From contig NZ_LN913006.1 of the NCBI RefSeq assembly GCF_001487165.1, forward strand, positions 2,944,657 to 3,008,656: DNA of 64,000 nucleotides, in the 5' to 3' direction. Position numbers and translations under genes: made by a program. Of the stretch, positions 1 to 8,647 are shown one piece after another. Under the pieces are notes generated by a model that was not told where the DNA came from, did not search any database, and saw nothing but the letters and a program-made list of their open reading frames with translations. Each line of letters opens with the position of its first letter. Position 1 is the stretch's first letter. The stretch comes from Blautia massiliensis (ex Durand et al. 2017). GTDB taxonomy: Bacteria; Bacillota; Clostridia; Lachnospirales; Lachnospiraceae.

Positions 1-153
1 GCCGCAGATGAAAAATGGACAAAGATGATCAATGGTATGAAGATTTACACATCTAAACAACTTGTTGCCGCTTTGAAAGAAGCGGGTTTTACAGAGATCA
101 AAACGTATTCAAATGCAAAAAATCATTGGATAAGTATTGTTGCAACGAAATAG
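1..153 (+). CDS. C-terminal end of a probable class I SAM-dependent methyltransferase (partial)
   Basis: The window opens inside a reading frame that runs 50 codons to a TAG at 151-153. The visible tail has the pattern '...LVAALKEAGFTEIKTY...' followed by a short final strand, which resembles the last helix and strands of class I methyltransferases; the catalytic part lies outside the window, so substrate and even family are tentative. The stop lies only 2 bases before the proposed left attachment core of the mobilizable element, so this gene would be flanking DNA and not cargo. It could also be another Rossmann-type enzyme. Confidence 0.4.
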   Translation, partial: AADEKWTKMINGMKIYTSKQLVAALKEAGFTEIKTYSNAKNHWISIVATK

Positions 154-155
154 CC

Positions 156-166
156 AAATTCCAGTT
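156..166 (+). repeat. Candidate attL core (11-bp direct repeat)
   Basis: AAATTCCAGTT occurs here and again at 11744-11754, just outside the two ends of the mobilizable element. It lies about 100 bp outside the left TTTCCCTT arm motifs, the usual layout of a lambda-type att site. An 11-bp match between two AT-rich intervals could still be chance. Confidence 0.45.
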
Positions 167-262
167 GATATTTCACATATTTTAGGAAATTTAATAACTG
201 TTATATTTGATTATCAAATTCTTCGCAAACCCTTGAAAATACTAAGTTTGTAGCAAGTGAAC

Positions 263-339
263 TTTCCCTTACTCTTTCCCTTGTGTTACATTTTCCCATT
301 GCTTTTCATGAACCTTAATATGGGAAAAATTAAGGGAAA
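263..339 (+). repeat. Left-end integrase arm-type sites
   Basis: TTTCCCTT at 263-270, TTTCCCTTGTG at 275-285 and the inverse AAGGGAAA at 332-339. The same set is found beside the integrase at the other end, so these are probably sites for the N-terminal arm-binding domain of the integrase. Apart from these motifs and the core repeat, 154-454 shows no gene. Confidence 0.55.
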
Positions 340-454
340 GAAAATTTCATAACACAATATAACATATAACAATAACGACATGGTGAACTGATTGAAATGT
401 TTTCGATATTTAACTCTGTAACTGATTATCAAAAGAAAATGGAGATAAGATACG

Positions 455-694
455 ATGAGAACAATTTATGCAGAATATAATATAAACCACGATAGTATTG
501 ATGTTTACACAAGTGCTGGATATATGCTTCGCATTGATTGCTGGGAAGCTGAAAAAAATTTAAAAACCACATATGGATCAGAATGTGCGCTTACTTCATT
601 GGCTGTGGATGAGCCTTTGGAATATGCAAGATTATATCTTGATGGCAATTTACAGATGTGGGTGGATACAGAAGATTCATTAGAACTTTATTAA
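455..694 (+). CDS. DUF6061-family small protein
   Basis: A 79-residue acidic protein with no membrane segment or signal peptide. The central 'RIDCWEAEKNL' and the C-terminal 'PLEYARLYLDGNLQMWV' match my recollection of DUF6061 proteins, small proteins of unknown function common on conjugative and mobilizable elements of gut Firmicutes. Start at 455 is set by a GGAGA about 10 bases upstream. It is the first gene inside the left end and is followed by a strong hairpin terminator, so it is a separate unit from the regulator/exporter genes. No function can be assigned. Confidence 0.6.
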   Translation: MRTIYAEYNINHDSIDVYTSAGYMLRIDCWEAEKNLKTTYGSECALTSLAVDEPLEYARLYLDGNLQMWVDTEDSLELY

Positions 695-788
695 GCAAGA
701 AGTGAGATAGTGTTGTAGGGAGTTTCCTGTAGTTAAAGATACCACACCCGATATGATGAACCCACGCTTATACACTACCAGCTATGAT

Positions 789-829
789 AAAAGAAAGGAC
801 AGCAATTTGACACTGCTGTCCTTTCTTTT
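789..829. terminator. Bidirectional intrinsic terminator
   Basis: A perfect 16-bp stem (789-804 with 814-829) with a 9-base loop; A-rich on the 5' side and T-rich on the 3' side, so it can end transcription in both directions. It separates the DUF6061 gene from the regulator operon. Confidence 0.85.
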
Positions 830-883
830 ATAAAATTGCAGTACACAGAAAAAAGCTGTAAAATGAAAAATATATTTGTCCTT

Positions 884-915
884 GTAACAATTCTCGGACA
901 TTTGCCTGTTATACT
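884..915 (+). promoter_or_regulatory. Response-regulator promoter with two direct half-sites
   Basis: Half-sites TAACAATT (886-892) and GGACATTT (896-903) have their ACA cores exactly 11 bp apart (887 and 898), and a -10 TATACT lies at 910-915. No good -35 is present; the half-sites take its place, as in OmpR/PhoB-activated promoters. The promoter of the ABC genes at 2741-2769 has the same geometry. Confidence 0.6.
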
Positions 916-943
916 ATCTGCAAAAAGAAAAGGAAGTGATAAT

Positions 944-1633
944 ATGAAGCATATTTTAATTGTCGAAGATGATAATCTTTTGAATAAAACGCTTACTTAT
1001 AATTTGGAATTGGACGGTTACACAATAACTTCTGTTCTGAATGCAAGGACAGCCGCTGAATCATTAAAAACAAACATTTTTGATTTGGTATTGCTGGATA
1101 TAAATTTACCAGACGGAAATGGTTATGACCTATGCCGTCTTATCAAGCCAGAGCATCCTGATACAGTAGTTATATTTCTAACTGCCAACGATCAGGAAAG
1201 CAATCAGATACGGGGATATGAAGCTGGTGCAGTGGATTATATCACGAAACCTTTTTCGATTAGTGCTTTGCAGCGAAAAATCAAAGCCATGTTCGCTATG
1301 TTGGAGCATCACAAACCAGCTAAGGATATTTACGAGGATGGTAGCTTGTTTCTGGATTTTTCGGAACAATTTGCAAGTTTGAACGGGAAACCATTAGCAC
1401 TTTCTGCGATGGAATATAAAATGTTGAACCTATTTCTTAAAAATCCGAAGCAGGTACTTACTCGCCAACAATTTTTAGAAAAACTGTGGGATGTTGATGA
1501 AAAATATGTAGATGAACATACCCTTACTACTTCTATCAGCCGTATTCGCAGTAAGATTGAAGCGGATGGCGACACATATATCAAAACGGTTTATGGTATG
1601 GGGTATCAATGGACAGGAGGCGAAAAGAAATGA
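944..1633 (+). CDS. OmpR-family response regulator
   Basis: A 229-residue regulator: receiver domain at about 1-115 with acidic pocket 'EDD', phospho-acceptor D52 in 'LVLLDINLPDG' and 'KPF' near residue 103, then an OmpR/PhoB winged helix ending 'VYGMGYQW'. I start it at ATG 944, preceded by AGGAAG, and not at upstream in-frame codons that lack a ribosome site and run through the promoter. Its TGA overlaps the kinase ATG. It probably receives phosphate from the kinase and activates both its own promoter and the exporter promoter, since both carry the same 11-bp-spaced direct repeats. Cargo of the mobilizable element. Confidence 0.9.
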   Translation: MKHILIVEDDNLLNKTLTYNLELDGYTITSVLNARTAAESLKTNIFDLVLLDINLPDGNGYDLCRLIKPEHPDTVVIFLTANDQESNQIRGYEAGAVDYITKPFSISALQRKIKAMFAMLEHHKPAKDIYEDGSLFLDFSEQFASLNGKPLALSAMEYKMLNLFLKNPKQVLTRQQFLEKLWDVDEKYVDEHTLTTSISRIRSKIEADGDTYIKTVYGMGYQWTGGEKK

Positions 1634-2661
1634 ATCTGAATAACCTTTCTGCTAAGAAAATTTGTAGACTGGTTAGTGCTGGCATGGTTTTCTCTATGCT
1701 GGTAATTACCGGTATTTTCGGCGGTATAATGCAGGATATACGAATTTTTATAGTGGGTGGAACATTGACACTCTGTGCGTTTTTCTGGATTTGGCTATTG
1801 GTGCTGATTTTTGGAAAACGCCTTTCTCATTTTACTTCTAATTTGTGCCGGACGCTGGACAACATGATTGATGGAAACGAGGAATTACAAAAGTCAAATG
1901 ATAGTGAAACTCTTTTTGCCCGTATCAACCACCGCTTAATTCGGTTGTATGAGATTATGCAGAAAAACCGGCACAAGGTAGACATGGAACGACAGGAGCT
2001 TCAAATGCTGATTTCTGATATTTCACATCAAGTTAAAACGCCTGTCAGCAATTTGCAAATGGTAACGGACACACTTTTAACAAAGCCTGTTTCAGAAGAA
2101 GAACGGATGGACTTTTTACAAGGCATACGTAGTCAGACTGATAAACTGGATTTTCTGTTCCAAGCACTGGTTAAAACGTCCCGGTTGGAAACCGGAGCAA
2201 TACGATTAGAAAAGAAAGACAGCAGCTTATTCCATACGCTTGCACAAGCCATGAGCAGTATTGTATATGCCGCAGAGAAAAAAGAAATTGCTGTATCCGT
2301 GGATTGCCCGGAAAATTTGATAATCTCCCATGACAGCAAGTGGACAAGCGAAGCCCTTTTCAATCTGCTGGACAATGCAGTAAAATACACTCCGTCAGGT
2401 GGAAAGATTTCTGTATCAGTGGTTCAGTGGGAAATGTACGTAGAGGTCAAAGTGACCGACACCGGCAAGGGCATTTCAGAAAGCAATCAGGCTGCCATCT
2501 TCCGGCGCTTCTATCGTGAGGAAGAAGTACACGATCAACAGGGTGTGGGAATAGGTTTGTATTTGGCTCGTGAGATTGTAACAAGGCAAGGGGGCTATAT
2601 CAAGGTTGTTTCAGAGCTGAGGCAAGGCTCAGAATTTTCTATTATGCTTCCTGTAAGGTAA
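1630..2661 (+). CDS. Two-TM sensor histidine kinase, probably intramembrane-sensing
   Basis: A 343-residue kinase. Two membrane helices (about 14-33 and 38-62) are joined by only a few residues, so there is no extracellular sensor domain; this is the layout of intramembrane-sensing kinases such as BceS, which sense through their partner ABC permease. The phospho-acceptor is H133 in 'DISHQVKTPVSNL', followed by the N box 'LFNLLDNAVKYTP' and G boxes 'DTGKGI' and 'GVGIGLYLA'. The start at 1630 overlaps the TGA of the regulator and follows AGGAGG. By position, its signal should come from the exporter encoded just downstream; that is inference. Confidence 0.88.
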   Translation: MNLNNLSAKKICRLVSAGMVFSMLVITGIFGGIMQDIRIFIVGGTLTLCAFFWIWLLVLIFGKRLSHFTSNLCRTLDNMIDGNEELQKSNDSETLFARINHRLIRLYEIMQKNRHKVDMERQELQMLISDISHQVKTPVSNLQMVTDTLLTKPVSEEERMDFLQGIRSQTDKLDFLFQALVKTSRLETGAIRLEKKDSSLFHTLAQAMSSIVYAAEKKEIAVSVDCPENLIISHDSKWTSEALFNLLDNAVKYTPSGGKISVSVVQWEMYVEVKVTDTGKGISESNQAAIFRRFYREEEVHDQQGVGIGLYLAREIVTRQGGYIKVVSELRQGSEFSIMLPVR

Positions 2662-2680
2662 GATATAACCACTTTTTTTG

Positions 2681-2769
2681 AAATGTCCGAGCGTTGTAAC
2701 ATTTCACTCTGATTTTCGATAAAAATTTTTTCTATCTCGGACATTTGTGTAACATTTGTGGTTTACAAT
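2681..2769 (+). promoter_or_regulatory. Exporter promoter with regulator half-sites
   Basis: Half-sites GGACATTT (2739-2746) and TAACATTT (2750-2757) have ACA cores 11 bp apart and sit upstream of a -10-like TACAAT (2764-2769) at the same distance as in the regulator promoter. Further upstream are another TAACATTT (2697-2704) and AAATGTCCGAG (2681-2691), the inverse of CTCGGACATTT at 2736-2746. The 13-mer TCTCGGACATTTG occurs both here (2735-2747) and at 892-904. Confidence 0.6.
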
Positions 2770-2812
2770 GGCTTTATCAACAGATAGAAAGCCTTGAAAG
2801 GAGCATTTGAAT

Positions 2813-3478
2813 ATGAGCATTTTACAAACAATCGACTTAAAGAAGTATTACGGCACAGAACCAAATATTACTCGTGCCCTTAATGGTGTAAATTTTACTG
2901 TGGAACAGGGAGAATTTGTTGCCGTAGTTGGAACTTCCGGCAGCGGTAAGTCTACATTGCTTCACATGATGGGAGGACTTGATACCCCCACTTCCGGCAG
3001 CGTGATTGTACGGGGAGAAGAACTCGCAAAAAAGAATGATGATGAATTGACAATTTTCCGCCGTCGTAACATCGGATTTATCTTCCAAAATTATAATCTG
3101 GTTCCGATTTTGAATGTATATGAAAATATCGTCCTGCCTGTGGAACTGGATGGCGATACAGTAGACCAGAAATTTATGGACGAAGTTGTGTATATGTTGG
3201 CTTTAGAAGATAAACTGGAAAATATGCCGAACAATCTTTCAGGCGGTCAACAGCAACGTGTAGCGATTGCACGAGCTTTAATTACGAAGCCTGCGATTAT
3301 CCTTGCTGATGAACCGACCGGAAATCTTGATAGCAAGACCAGTGCAGATGTGTTAGGGCTTTTGAAGCATACCAGCGGAGAATTTAATCAGACCATTGTA
3401 ATGATTACTCACAACAACGAGATCGCTCAACTCGCAGACCGCATTGTACGGATTGAAGATGGTAAAATTGTTGGCTAA
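2813..3478 (+). CDS. ABC exporter ATP-binding protein (MacB/LolD type)
   Basis: A 221-residue ATPase with Walker A 'GTSGSGKST', signature 'LSGGQQQR', Walker B '[11 protein letters not shown]' and an H-loop 'MITHNNEIA'. The 'TGNLDSKTS' form is typical of ATPases that partner FtsX-type permeases (LolD, MacB, BceA). ATG 2813 is chosen because AAAGGAG lies 9 bases upstream. Fourteen bases separate it from the permease gene. It should power export or extraction of a peptide or lipid-targeting compound at the membrane; the exact substrate cannot be read from the sequence. Confidence 0.9.
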   Translation: MSILQTIDLKKYYGTEPNITRALNGVNFTVEQGEFVAVVGTSGSGKSTLLHMMGGLDTPTSGSVIVRGEELAKKNDDELTIFRRRNIGFIFQNYNLVPILNVYENIVLPVELDGDTVDQKFMDEVVYMLALEDKLENMPNNLSGGQQQRVAIARALITKPAIILADEPTGNLDSKTSADVLGLLKHTSGEFNQTIVMITHNNEIAQLADRIVRIEDGKIVG

Positions 3479-3492
3479 AGGAGGTGGGAATT

Positions 3493-5820
3493 ATGAATTA
3501 TCCTTTTGAAAATGATACCAGTGCAGTAATTAAAAAATTAGCACGAAAAAGTGTGCGTTTTGATAAGAAGAAAAACTTATTTTGCCTTTCGGCAATTATT
3601 GTAGCCGTTGCTATGATAATGATGTCGTTGCTCACAGTGCAAAATATCATTTATCAAAATCAGAAAGAAATCGAAGGATTACATCAAGGGATTTTCTTTG
3701 ACATTACGCAGGACAGTAAAGAAAAGTTGTTAGCAAACGAAGAAGTAAAAAGTGTAGGACTTTCCTGTAATATCAAAACAGTGAAAGAAAATTCTAAAGA
3801 ACTGTCTCTGATTTATTATGATGATGACATGCTTAGTTTGATTCCTGCCTTTGACGGAAAATATCCAGAGAAAGCAAGTGAAATTGCTGTTACAGATGCC
3901 TTTTTTGCCAGTGAAAATAAGTCTCCGGAAATCAACGCCATAGTTCAGTTGAATCTGGATGGTACTTTGAAGAATTATACTATTGTTGGTATTTATCATG
4001 ATAAAACTTCTACCGCTTATCCTGTTTTTGTTTCACTTGAAAAATGCCGGGAATTACGTGGAAATAACCTGCTTAATGGATATGTTTGGCTTGAAAATGC
4101 AGATACCCTTACAAAAGACGAAGCAACAGAAATATTATCTCAAATTTCAGAGGAGACTGGACTGAATAATTGGACAGTCAGCAGTTACTATGATTATGTA
4201 AATACAACTTTGTCCTTCAGTAATTATGCGGTATATGGTGTAGTTGCTGCCATTTTGTTTTTAGCTGCCGCACTTGTAATTTACAGCATTTTCTATATTT
4301 CGGTTGGACAAAAAGTTGCTGAGTTCGGACAGCTTCGGACAATAGGGGCAAGTAAAAAGCAAATTTATAAAATAGTTCTTAAACAGGGTTATATGCTTGC
4401 AGTTCCGGGGATTTTAATTGGTAGTATCATGGGAACGATCATCAGCTATTGTCTGCAATCAAAAGGCTGGTCAGTATTTGCATTTATTGTTTCTCTATGT
4501 GGCGCATGCCTTTTTGGAATACTGCTTGTTTATATTAGTGTTCGTAAACCAGCAAAAATTGCAGCGAATACTTCTCCAATTTCCGCCCTGAAAAATCCAG
4601 TGGGAATTGTAAATTACCGCACTCACAAAAGACATCGTATTACGCCTGTATATTTAGCGAAAATCAGCTTTTCCAGAAACAGAAAAAAATCTCTATTGAC
4701 CATTTTATCATTGGGACTGTGCGGAGTTATATTTTTCCTTGCAGCAAGTTATCAGAGTTCTTTTAATGCCGAGAGTATGGCTCGTTATTGGGATATGAAG
4801 TACGGAGATTTCAAAATCAGCATTGATTTAGAAAACGAAAGTGAAAATTTGGATGCTCTCTTGCAGAAAGAATATTTTTCTGATTATGTAAAGCGTGTTG
4901 GAGATATAGAGGGAGTTAGCAATATATTTACTTATGCTACCGTACCAGTTGATTTCTCAACAGACAATGATATTTCAGATAGCACCTTGATGCTCGGCTA
5001 TAATGAAAAGGATTTGGCGTCGCTAAATGCAGCGGTTTTGTCTGGAAATATTACTGATGATACAGAATTAGTTGTAAGTGATCCCGAACGTATTTATGAT
5101 GTTTACCATTGGAAACCTCAAATTGGGGATACTGTGACCTTTAATTTCAAAAATCATAGTGGTAAAACAATAACAAAAGCATTCAAAATTGGTGCAATCA
5201 CTTCCAGCAATGATGGAATGGGTGGCTATATTTTCAGAATGCCGGAAAATATGCTCAAAGAACTTGCAGGTTATGACTGTACATACGCAATCGAAATACA
5301 AGCAGAAGCTGAATATCAGGAGATAATCGAGCAAGAACTCAAATTACTCGTTTCTGACAATAGGGATGTTCGCTTACAAACCCTTCAAGATTTTATTGTA
5401 GAACACCAATCAGACAATCGTGCAGGTTTTACATTAGCTTATGCGATTGCAGCCATCTTGTGGATATTTGCGGTCATCAATCAAATCAATCTTACTGTGA
5501 CAAATCTTTTATCACAGAAACAGGAAATGGGCACACTAAAATCTATTGGTATGACAAATAAGCAGTTGAAGCAAGCATTTATGATGGAAGGTCTTTTTAC
5601 TACTTTGATTGCATTGCTTATAACTGCTGTTGTTGGAATCCCCGGCGGATATGCAATCGGTATATTTTTGAAAAATGCAGGCATGTCTACGGGATTTGTA
5701 TTTCCGGTTGTTGCTTTTACTCTTTTTGCTGTTGCTATGTTTATGCTTGAAAGTTTGATGACAATATTGCTTATTCATTCATGGAAGAAGCAATCTGTTA
5801 TTGCAATAATGCGAAATTGA
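3493..5820 (+). CDS. FtsX-domain ABC transporter permease
   Basis: A 775-residue permease, ATG 3493 after AAAGGAGGTGGG. Layout: a TM at about 28-48, a large extracellular domain (about 55-225), three TMs forming a first FtsX domain (about 235-355), another TM (about 400-418), a second extracellular domain (about 425-640) and a last FtsX domain of three TMs (about 650-770). FtsX hallmarks 'FGQLRTIGASKKQIYK' and 'MGTLKSIGMTNKQLKQ' precede the second and third helices of each bundle. This is not the BceB layout (10 TMs, one large loop); it is closer to duplicated MacB/YknZ-like permeases. With the short-loop kinase it could form a sensing and detoxification unit against antimicrobial peptides. 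Confidence 0.85.
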   Translation: MNYPFENDTSAVIKKLARKSVRFDKKKNLFCLSAIIVAVAMIMMSLLTVQNIIYQNQKEIEGLHQGIFFDITQDSKEKLLANEEVKSVGLSCNIKTVKENSKELSLIYYDDDMLSLIPAFDGKYPEKASEIAVTDAFFASENKSPEINAIVQLNLDGTLKNYTIVGIYHDKTSTAYPVFVSLEKCRELRGNNLLNGYVWLENADTLTKDEATEILSQISEETGLNNWTVSSYYDYVNTTLSFSNYAVYGVVAAILFLAAALVIYSIFYISVGQKVAEFGQLRTIGASKKQIYKIVLKQGYMLAVPGILIGSIMGTIISYCLQSKGWSVFAFIVSLCGACLFGILLVYISVRKPAKIAANTSPISALKNPVGIVNYRTHKRHRITPVYLAKISFSRNRKKSLLTILSLGLCGVIFFLAASYQSSFNAESMARYWDMKYGDFKISIDLENESENLDALLQKEYFSDYVKRVGDIEGVSNIFTYATVPVDFSTDNDISDSTLMLGYNEKDLASLNAAVLSGNITDDTELVVSDPERIYDVYHWKPQIGDTVTFNFKNHSGKTITKAFKIGAITSSNDGMGGYIFRMPENMLKELAGYDCTYAIEIQAEAEYQEIIEQELKLLVSDNRDVRLQTLQDFIVEHQSDNRAGFTLAYAIAAILWIFAVINQINLTVTNLLSQKQEMGTLKSIGMTNKQLKQAFMMEGLFTTLIALLITAVVGIPGGYAIGIFLKNAGMSTGFVFPVVAFTLFAVAMFMLESLMTILLIHSWKKQSVIAIMRN

Positions 5821-5875
5821 TGATAGAAAGCTTTTCATATCTCGGTCAGCTCCACAATTACATTACTCTGCTGAT

Positions 5876-5930
5876 ACAGCCAGTCCGTAAATTCTTTCGG
5901 GCTGGCTGTTCCTGTTTTTACAGCCTTTTT
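5876..5930 (+). terminator. Probable terminator after the exporter operon
   Basis: An 11-bp stem (ACAGCCAGTCC at 5876-5886 with GGGCTGGCTGT at 5899-5909, one G-U pair), followed by T-rich DNA. It lies between the plus-strand cargo and the minus-strand mobilization genes. Confidence 0.55.
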
Positions 5931-6015
5931 TCTCTGTAATACTTCTTTTCATACAGTAAATTTTCACTAGGCTGGTATGGAGTAATTTTACTGTCTATAC
6001 AGTAAGTTGAAAATA

Positions 6016-6981
6016 CTAATATGGTCTTTTTTCTAACCAAACTTTAAGATAACATCTAATTCCAACATATGCGCCCTGCGAAAGTACGAAAAGCAATAGA
6101 AGATTTACTGACAGTACTTTTTTGATTGATTCTCCAAAATAAATGACAATAGCAACACTTGTCAGTATCATTAGTAGAGTAATAACATCCCAACAGTTTT
6201 TCTTATATAATTCTATAACCTTTATTTCTATCAGTATCGCCAGCATCCCTGTTCCTGCCATACATATTCCTACAATCAATATTAGCAATAACCAATATAC
6301 CATTCCGGCTATAAAAGCATTTGGAATTTTTGTACTAATCTGTGCCGCAGAATGCCCGGCATCAATCGTCCATCCGACAAAGGTTTGTATGAATGATGCT
6401 AAATCATTGAAGAATGATTTACAATCGACAAGGAACATATCTGACTGTACTGCCTGAAAAAGAGTGGTTGTCAACGAATACCATGCAAGAAGGAACAAGG
6501 TTGTTTGGAACATTACCGTTTTTGCTTTATACTGTCCTGCAAGTCGCTCTTTTTGTGTTTCGTATTTTGCTTTTGCATTCTGATAGGCTGTCCGGTTACA
6601 GGCTTCACATTTTTCATAGAGTACCGGCTTTTCTACCGGTATTTCTACGATTTTCTGATGTGTCCGGGCATAATCCCGTTCCTGTGTTAAATAGCATATT
6701 TTATCTTGACATTCCTCTATCATGACGTTTGCGCTTCGCAACTTCTCTTTCTCGATCCGCAATGCTCTGTCTGCCAGCTTCAAGTCGTTCTTTAATGCTT
6801 GAATATTCCCGGCTCTGTTCTCTTTGTTTAATTTCTCGTTCAAGGTCAGAGATTCGCTGAGCTGCGTCTTCAGTTCCACGATAAGCTGTTCTTTCTGTTC
6901 TAGTTCTTCTTGTATCTCCTCGGTCAAGAGCAGAAGTTCTTCCAACTGTTCGGCGTTCTTTGATTCTCTGGATTCGTTCAT
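6016..6981 (-). CDS. DUF6040-family membrane protein with coiled-coil N terminus
   Basis: A 321-residue protein: residues 1-115 are a charged coiled coil, then 'CEACNRTAY' and an amphipathic stretch, then about four membrane helices (roughly 158-178, 220-250, 265-285, 293-310). It matches my memory of DUF6040 proteins found next to MobA/MobL relaxases in clostridial mobilizable elements; function unknown. The start at 6981 has AAAGGAC upstream. Its first 281 bases overlap the 3' end of mobA in another frame, and it shares its frame with the nested coiled-coil gene before it, from which two stops separate it. A role in relaxosome or mating-pair contact is speculation. Confidence 0.7.
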   Translation of the reverse strand: MNESRESKNAEQLEELLLLTEEIQEELEQKEQLIVELKTQLSESLTLNEKLNKENRAGNIQALKNDLKLADRALRIEKEKLRSANVMIEECQDKICYLTQERDYARTHQKIVEIPVEKPVLYEKCEACNRTAYQNAKAKYETQKERLAGQYKAKTVMFQTTLFLLAWYSLTTTLFQAVQSDMFLVDCKSFFNDLASFIQTFVGWTIDAGHSAAQISTKIPNAFIAGMVYWLLLILIVGICMAGTGMLAILIEIKVIELYKKNCWDVITLLMILTSVAIVIYFGESIKKVLSVNLLLLFVLSQGAYVGIRCYLKVWLEKRPY

Positions 6982-8422
6982 CTATATCACGTCCTTTCTC
7001 TATCTGCTGTTCCAGTTCAGCAATTCGGTGTTCTGTTTCAGTAATAAACTGTTTTCGCTGTTCAGCTTCTGTGCCAATTTCTGCCATTGCTGATTTTCGT
7101 TTTCCAAAAGCTCTATCTTCGTTTTCTGTTCTTCCATCTTGGAAAGCAGTTCCTCGGTATTTGGCAAAATGTTGAGCAGCTCGGATAACTCGTTGTTTAA
7201 TTTTTGTAATTTCTGATTCTGTTTTTGCATAAGAGAGAGTTGAGTGTCCCGGTTCTGCATTTCCAGAATCATTTCTGCCATTAGGTTCTGCTGTTCTTCG
7301 ATTTGACCAATCATGGATTCCATTAAGGGTATAATTTCCCGGCTTTCTTCTAATGTCATTTAATCGCTCCTTCCATAATGATAATGCACCCGATACTTTC
7401 CCAAAGGTGTTTAGTATCTTTTGCAATAACGTGTTTTGTTGTTTTATGATTTGATTTTCCGCTACTTTCCACGAGCCTTTTATTTCCTGCCCGGCAAAAA
7501 ACTTTTGTTCAATCTTTCTTGCGTCAGCTCCTTCATGGATGGTAGGAATCTGGAGTTTTCCCTGCTTTTCATAAGAACGATGATCAACTTGATTATGCAA
7601 AGGCAGATGTTCATTACATACCTTTGCCCATTCACTCCGCCACAGTTCACAATTTTTTGGATTGTTCCATCCAGTAGCATCGGTCAGCACCCGTTTCCAT
7701 TGCAGGCGGTTTCTTGCTCCAATCTTCTGAATTCCGTTTTCGTCTAATACAGGGATACGGATTCCATGACGGTCAGGGTTTTTCTTATCCTGCCACCAGT
7801 TCGGATGGGATTCATCAATCACGATATTTCCGTTTTTATCTCTGACAAAATCCCAATCCTTGACTTCTTTCTTTCCCCAAGAATGATCCGGGTTAAAAGG
7901 ACGCATAGTTAGAAGCAGATGGACATGGGGGTTGCCATCCCCTTTGTCGTGGATACTCCAATCAGCGCACATTCCTCTATCTACAAAAGTTTTTTGGATA
8001 TAGTCGGTTGTATATTGAATTTGTTCCTGTCTGCTCCATTCTTTGGGGAGGGCAAATTCAAATGACCTGCCAAGTTGGGCATCTGCATTTTTTTCAATCT
8101 TCAATACCTCATTCCATAACCTCTGTTTCTGAAATGTGATTTTGAATTTTTCTAAAGCAGCTTCTTTATCTTCTGACCTTTTGTAGCGGACAGATTTTTG
8201 AAAGCGTTTTATATTTTCTTCTGGTACTATCTGCCATTCAGGAGGTGCGTTTTCACACATCATCAGACTGGTGTAGACCACTTCTTTTTTAGAAGTGTAA
8301 TAACTGATTCTCCCGGTTTCCTCGTTTTTCATCACATCCCCATTGAGATATGCGGAAGCGGAGATAACAGATTTCCCTTTACTTCGTCCGACTATTTTGA
8401 TTGTGTAATGAAAAATCGCCAT
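6701..8422 (-). CDS. mobA: MobA/MobL-family relaxase
   Basis: A 573-residue relaxase that would nick oriT and lead the DNA strand into a helper conjugation apparatus. The N terminus 'MAIFHYTIKIVGRSKGKS' and 'SASAYLNG' are typical of MOBQ relaxases, and the metal-binding histidine motif is visible in 'GDGNPHVHLLLTMRPF'. I start at 8422, after GAAAGGAGGA; upstream codons would give a non-conserved extension through the oriT region. The C terminus (about 380-573) is Arg/Glu-rich and low in complexity; exactly this part is overprinted by a nested coiled-coil gene and the start of DUF6040. oriT lies some 250 bp upstream at 8648-8724. Confidence 0.9.
   Translation of the reverse strand: MAIFHYTIKIVGRSKGKSVISASAYLNGDVMKNEETGRISYYTSKKEVVYTSLMMCENAPPEWQIVPEENIKRFQKSVRYKRSEDKEAALEKFKITFQKQRLWNEVLKIEKNADAQLGRSFEFALPKEWSRQEQIQYTTDYIQKTFVDRGMCADWSIHDKGDGNPHVHLLLTMRPFNPDHSWGKKEVKDWDFVRDKNGNIVIDESHPNWWQDKKNPDRHGIRIPVLDENGIQKIGARNRLQWKRVLTDATGWNNPKNCELWRSEWAKVCNEHLPLHNQVDHRSYEKQGKLQIPTIHEGADARKIEQKFFAGQEIKGSWKVAENQIIKQQNTLLQKILNTFGKVSGALSLWKERLNDIRRKPGNYTLNGIHDWSNRRTAEPNGRNDSGNAEPGHSTLSYAKTESEITKIKQRVIRAAQHFAKYRGTAFQDGRTENEDRAFGKRKSAMAEIGTEAEQRKQFITETEHRIAELEQQIEKGRDIDERIQRIKERRTVGRTSALDRGDTRRTRTERTAYRGTEDAAQRISDLEREIKQREQSREYSSIKERLEAGRQSIADREREVAKRKRHDRGMSR
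7000..7359 (-). CDS. Nested small coiled-coil protein inside mobA
   Basis: A 119-residue, almost wholly coiled-coil protein rich in Glu, Gln, Leu and Met, entirely within mobA in the +1 frame. The start at 7359 has a strong GGAAGGAG 7 bases upstream and the stop at 7000 is followed by the ribosome site of the DUF6040 gene, so three genes seem to be translated in series from overlapping frames. Heptads such as 'LNNELSELLNILPNTEELL' support a real protein rather than a shadow. I do not recognise a family. It could be an N-terminal piece split from the DUF6040 protein, since both share one frame and both begin with coiled coils. Confidence 0.65.
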   Translation of the reverse strand: MTLEESREIIPLMESMIGQIEEQQNLMAEMILEMQNRDTQLSLMQKQNQKLQKLNNELSELLNILPNTEELLSKMEEQKTKIELLENENQQWQKLAQKLNSENSLLLKQNTELLNWNSR

Positions 8423-8647
8423 ATCTGGATTCCTCCTTTCTGCACATCCGGTATAGATTTCCGGCAACATTGCTTTCGATTTTAGAAAAAGCAGCATTGC
8501 CAGAACGCCCTCTGCGTAAGAGTGCCCTGCGCATAGCAGCCTGCATGGAATGCGCCTCTCTGGCGAAGAGTGCCTCCTGTGGCATGAGCAGGTCTGGCTG
8601 AAAGCCCCGCCGACGGAACGAGCCCGGCAAGCGTGAGCGCAGACCGG

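Noticed and set aside
836-943. Upstream extension of the response regulator to 836
   Set aside because: The extension covers the promoter half-sites and -10; the ATG at 944 has a proper ribosome site and begins the receiver domain as in the family.
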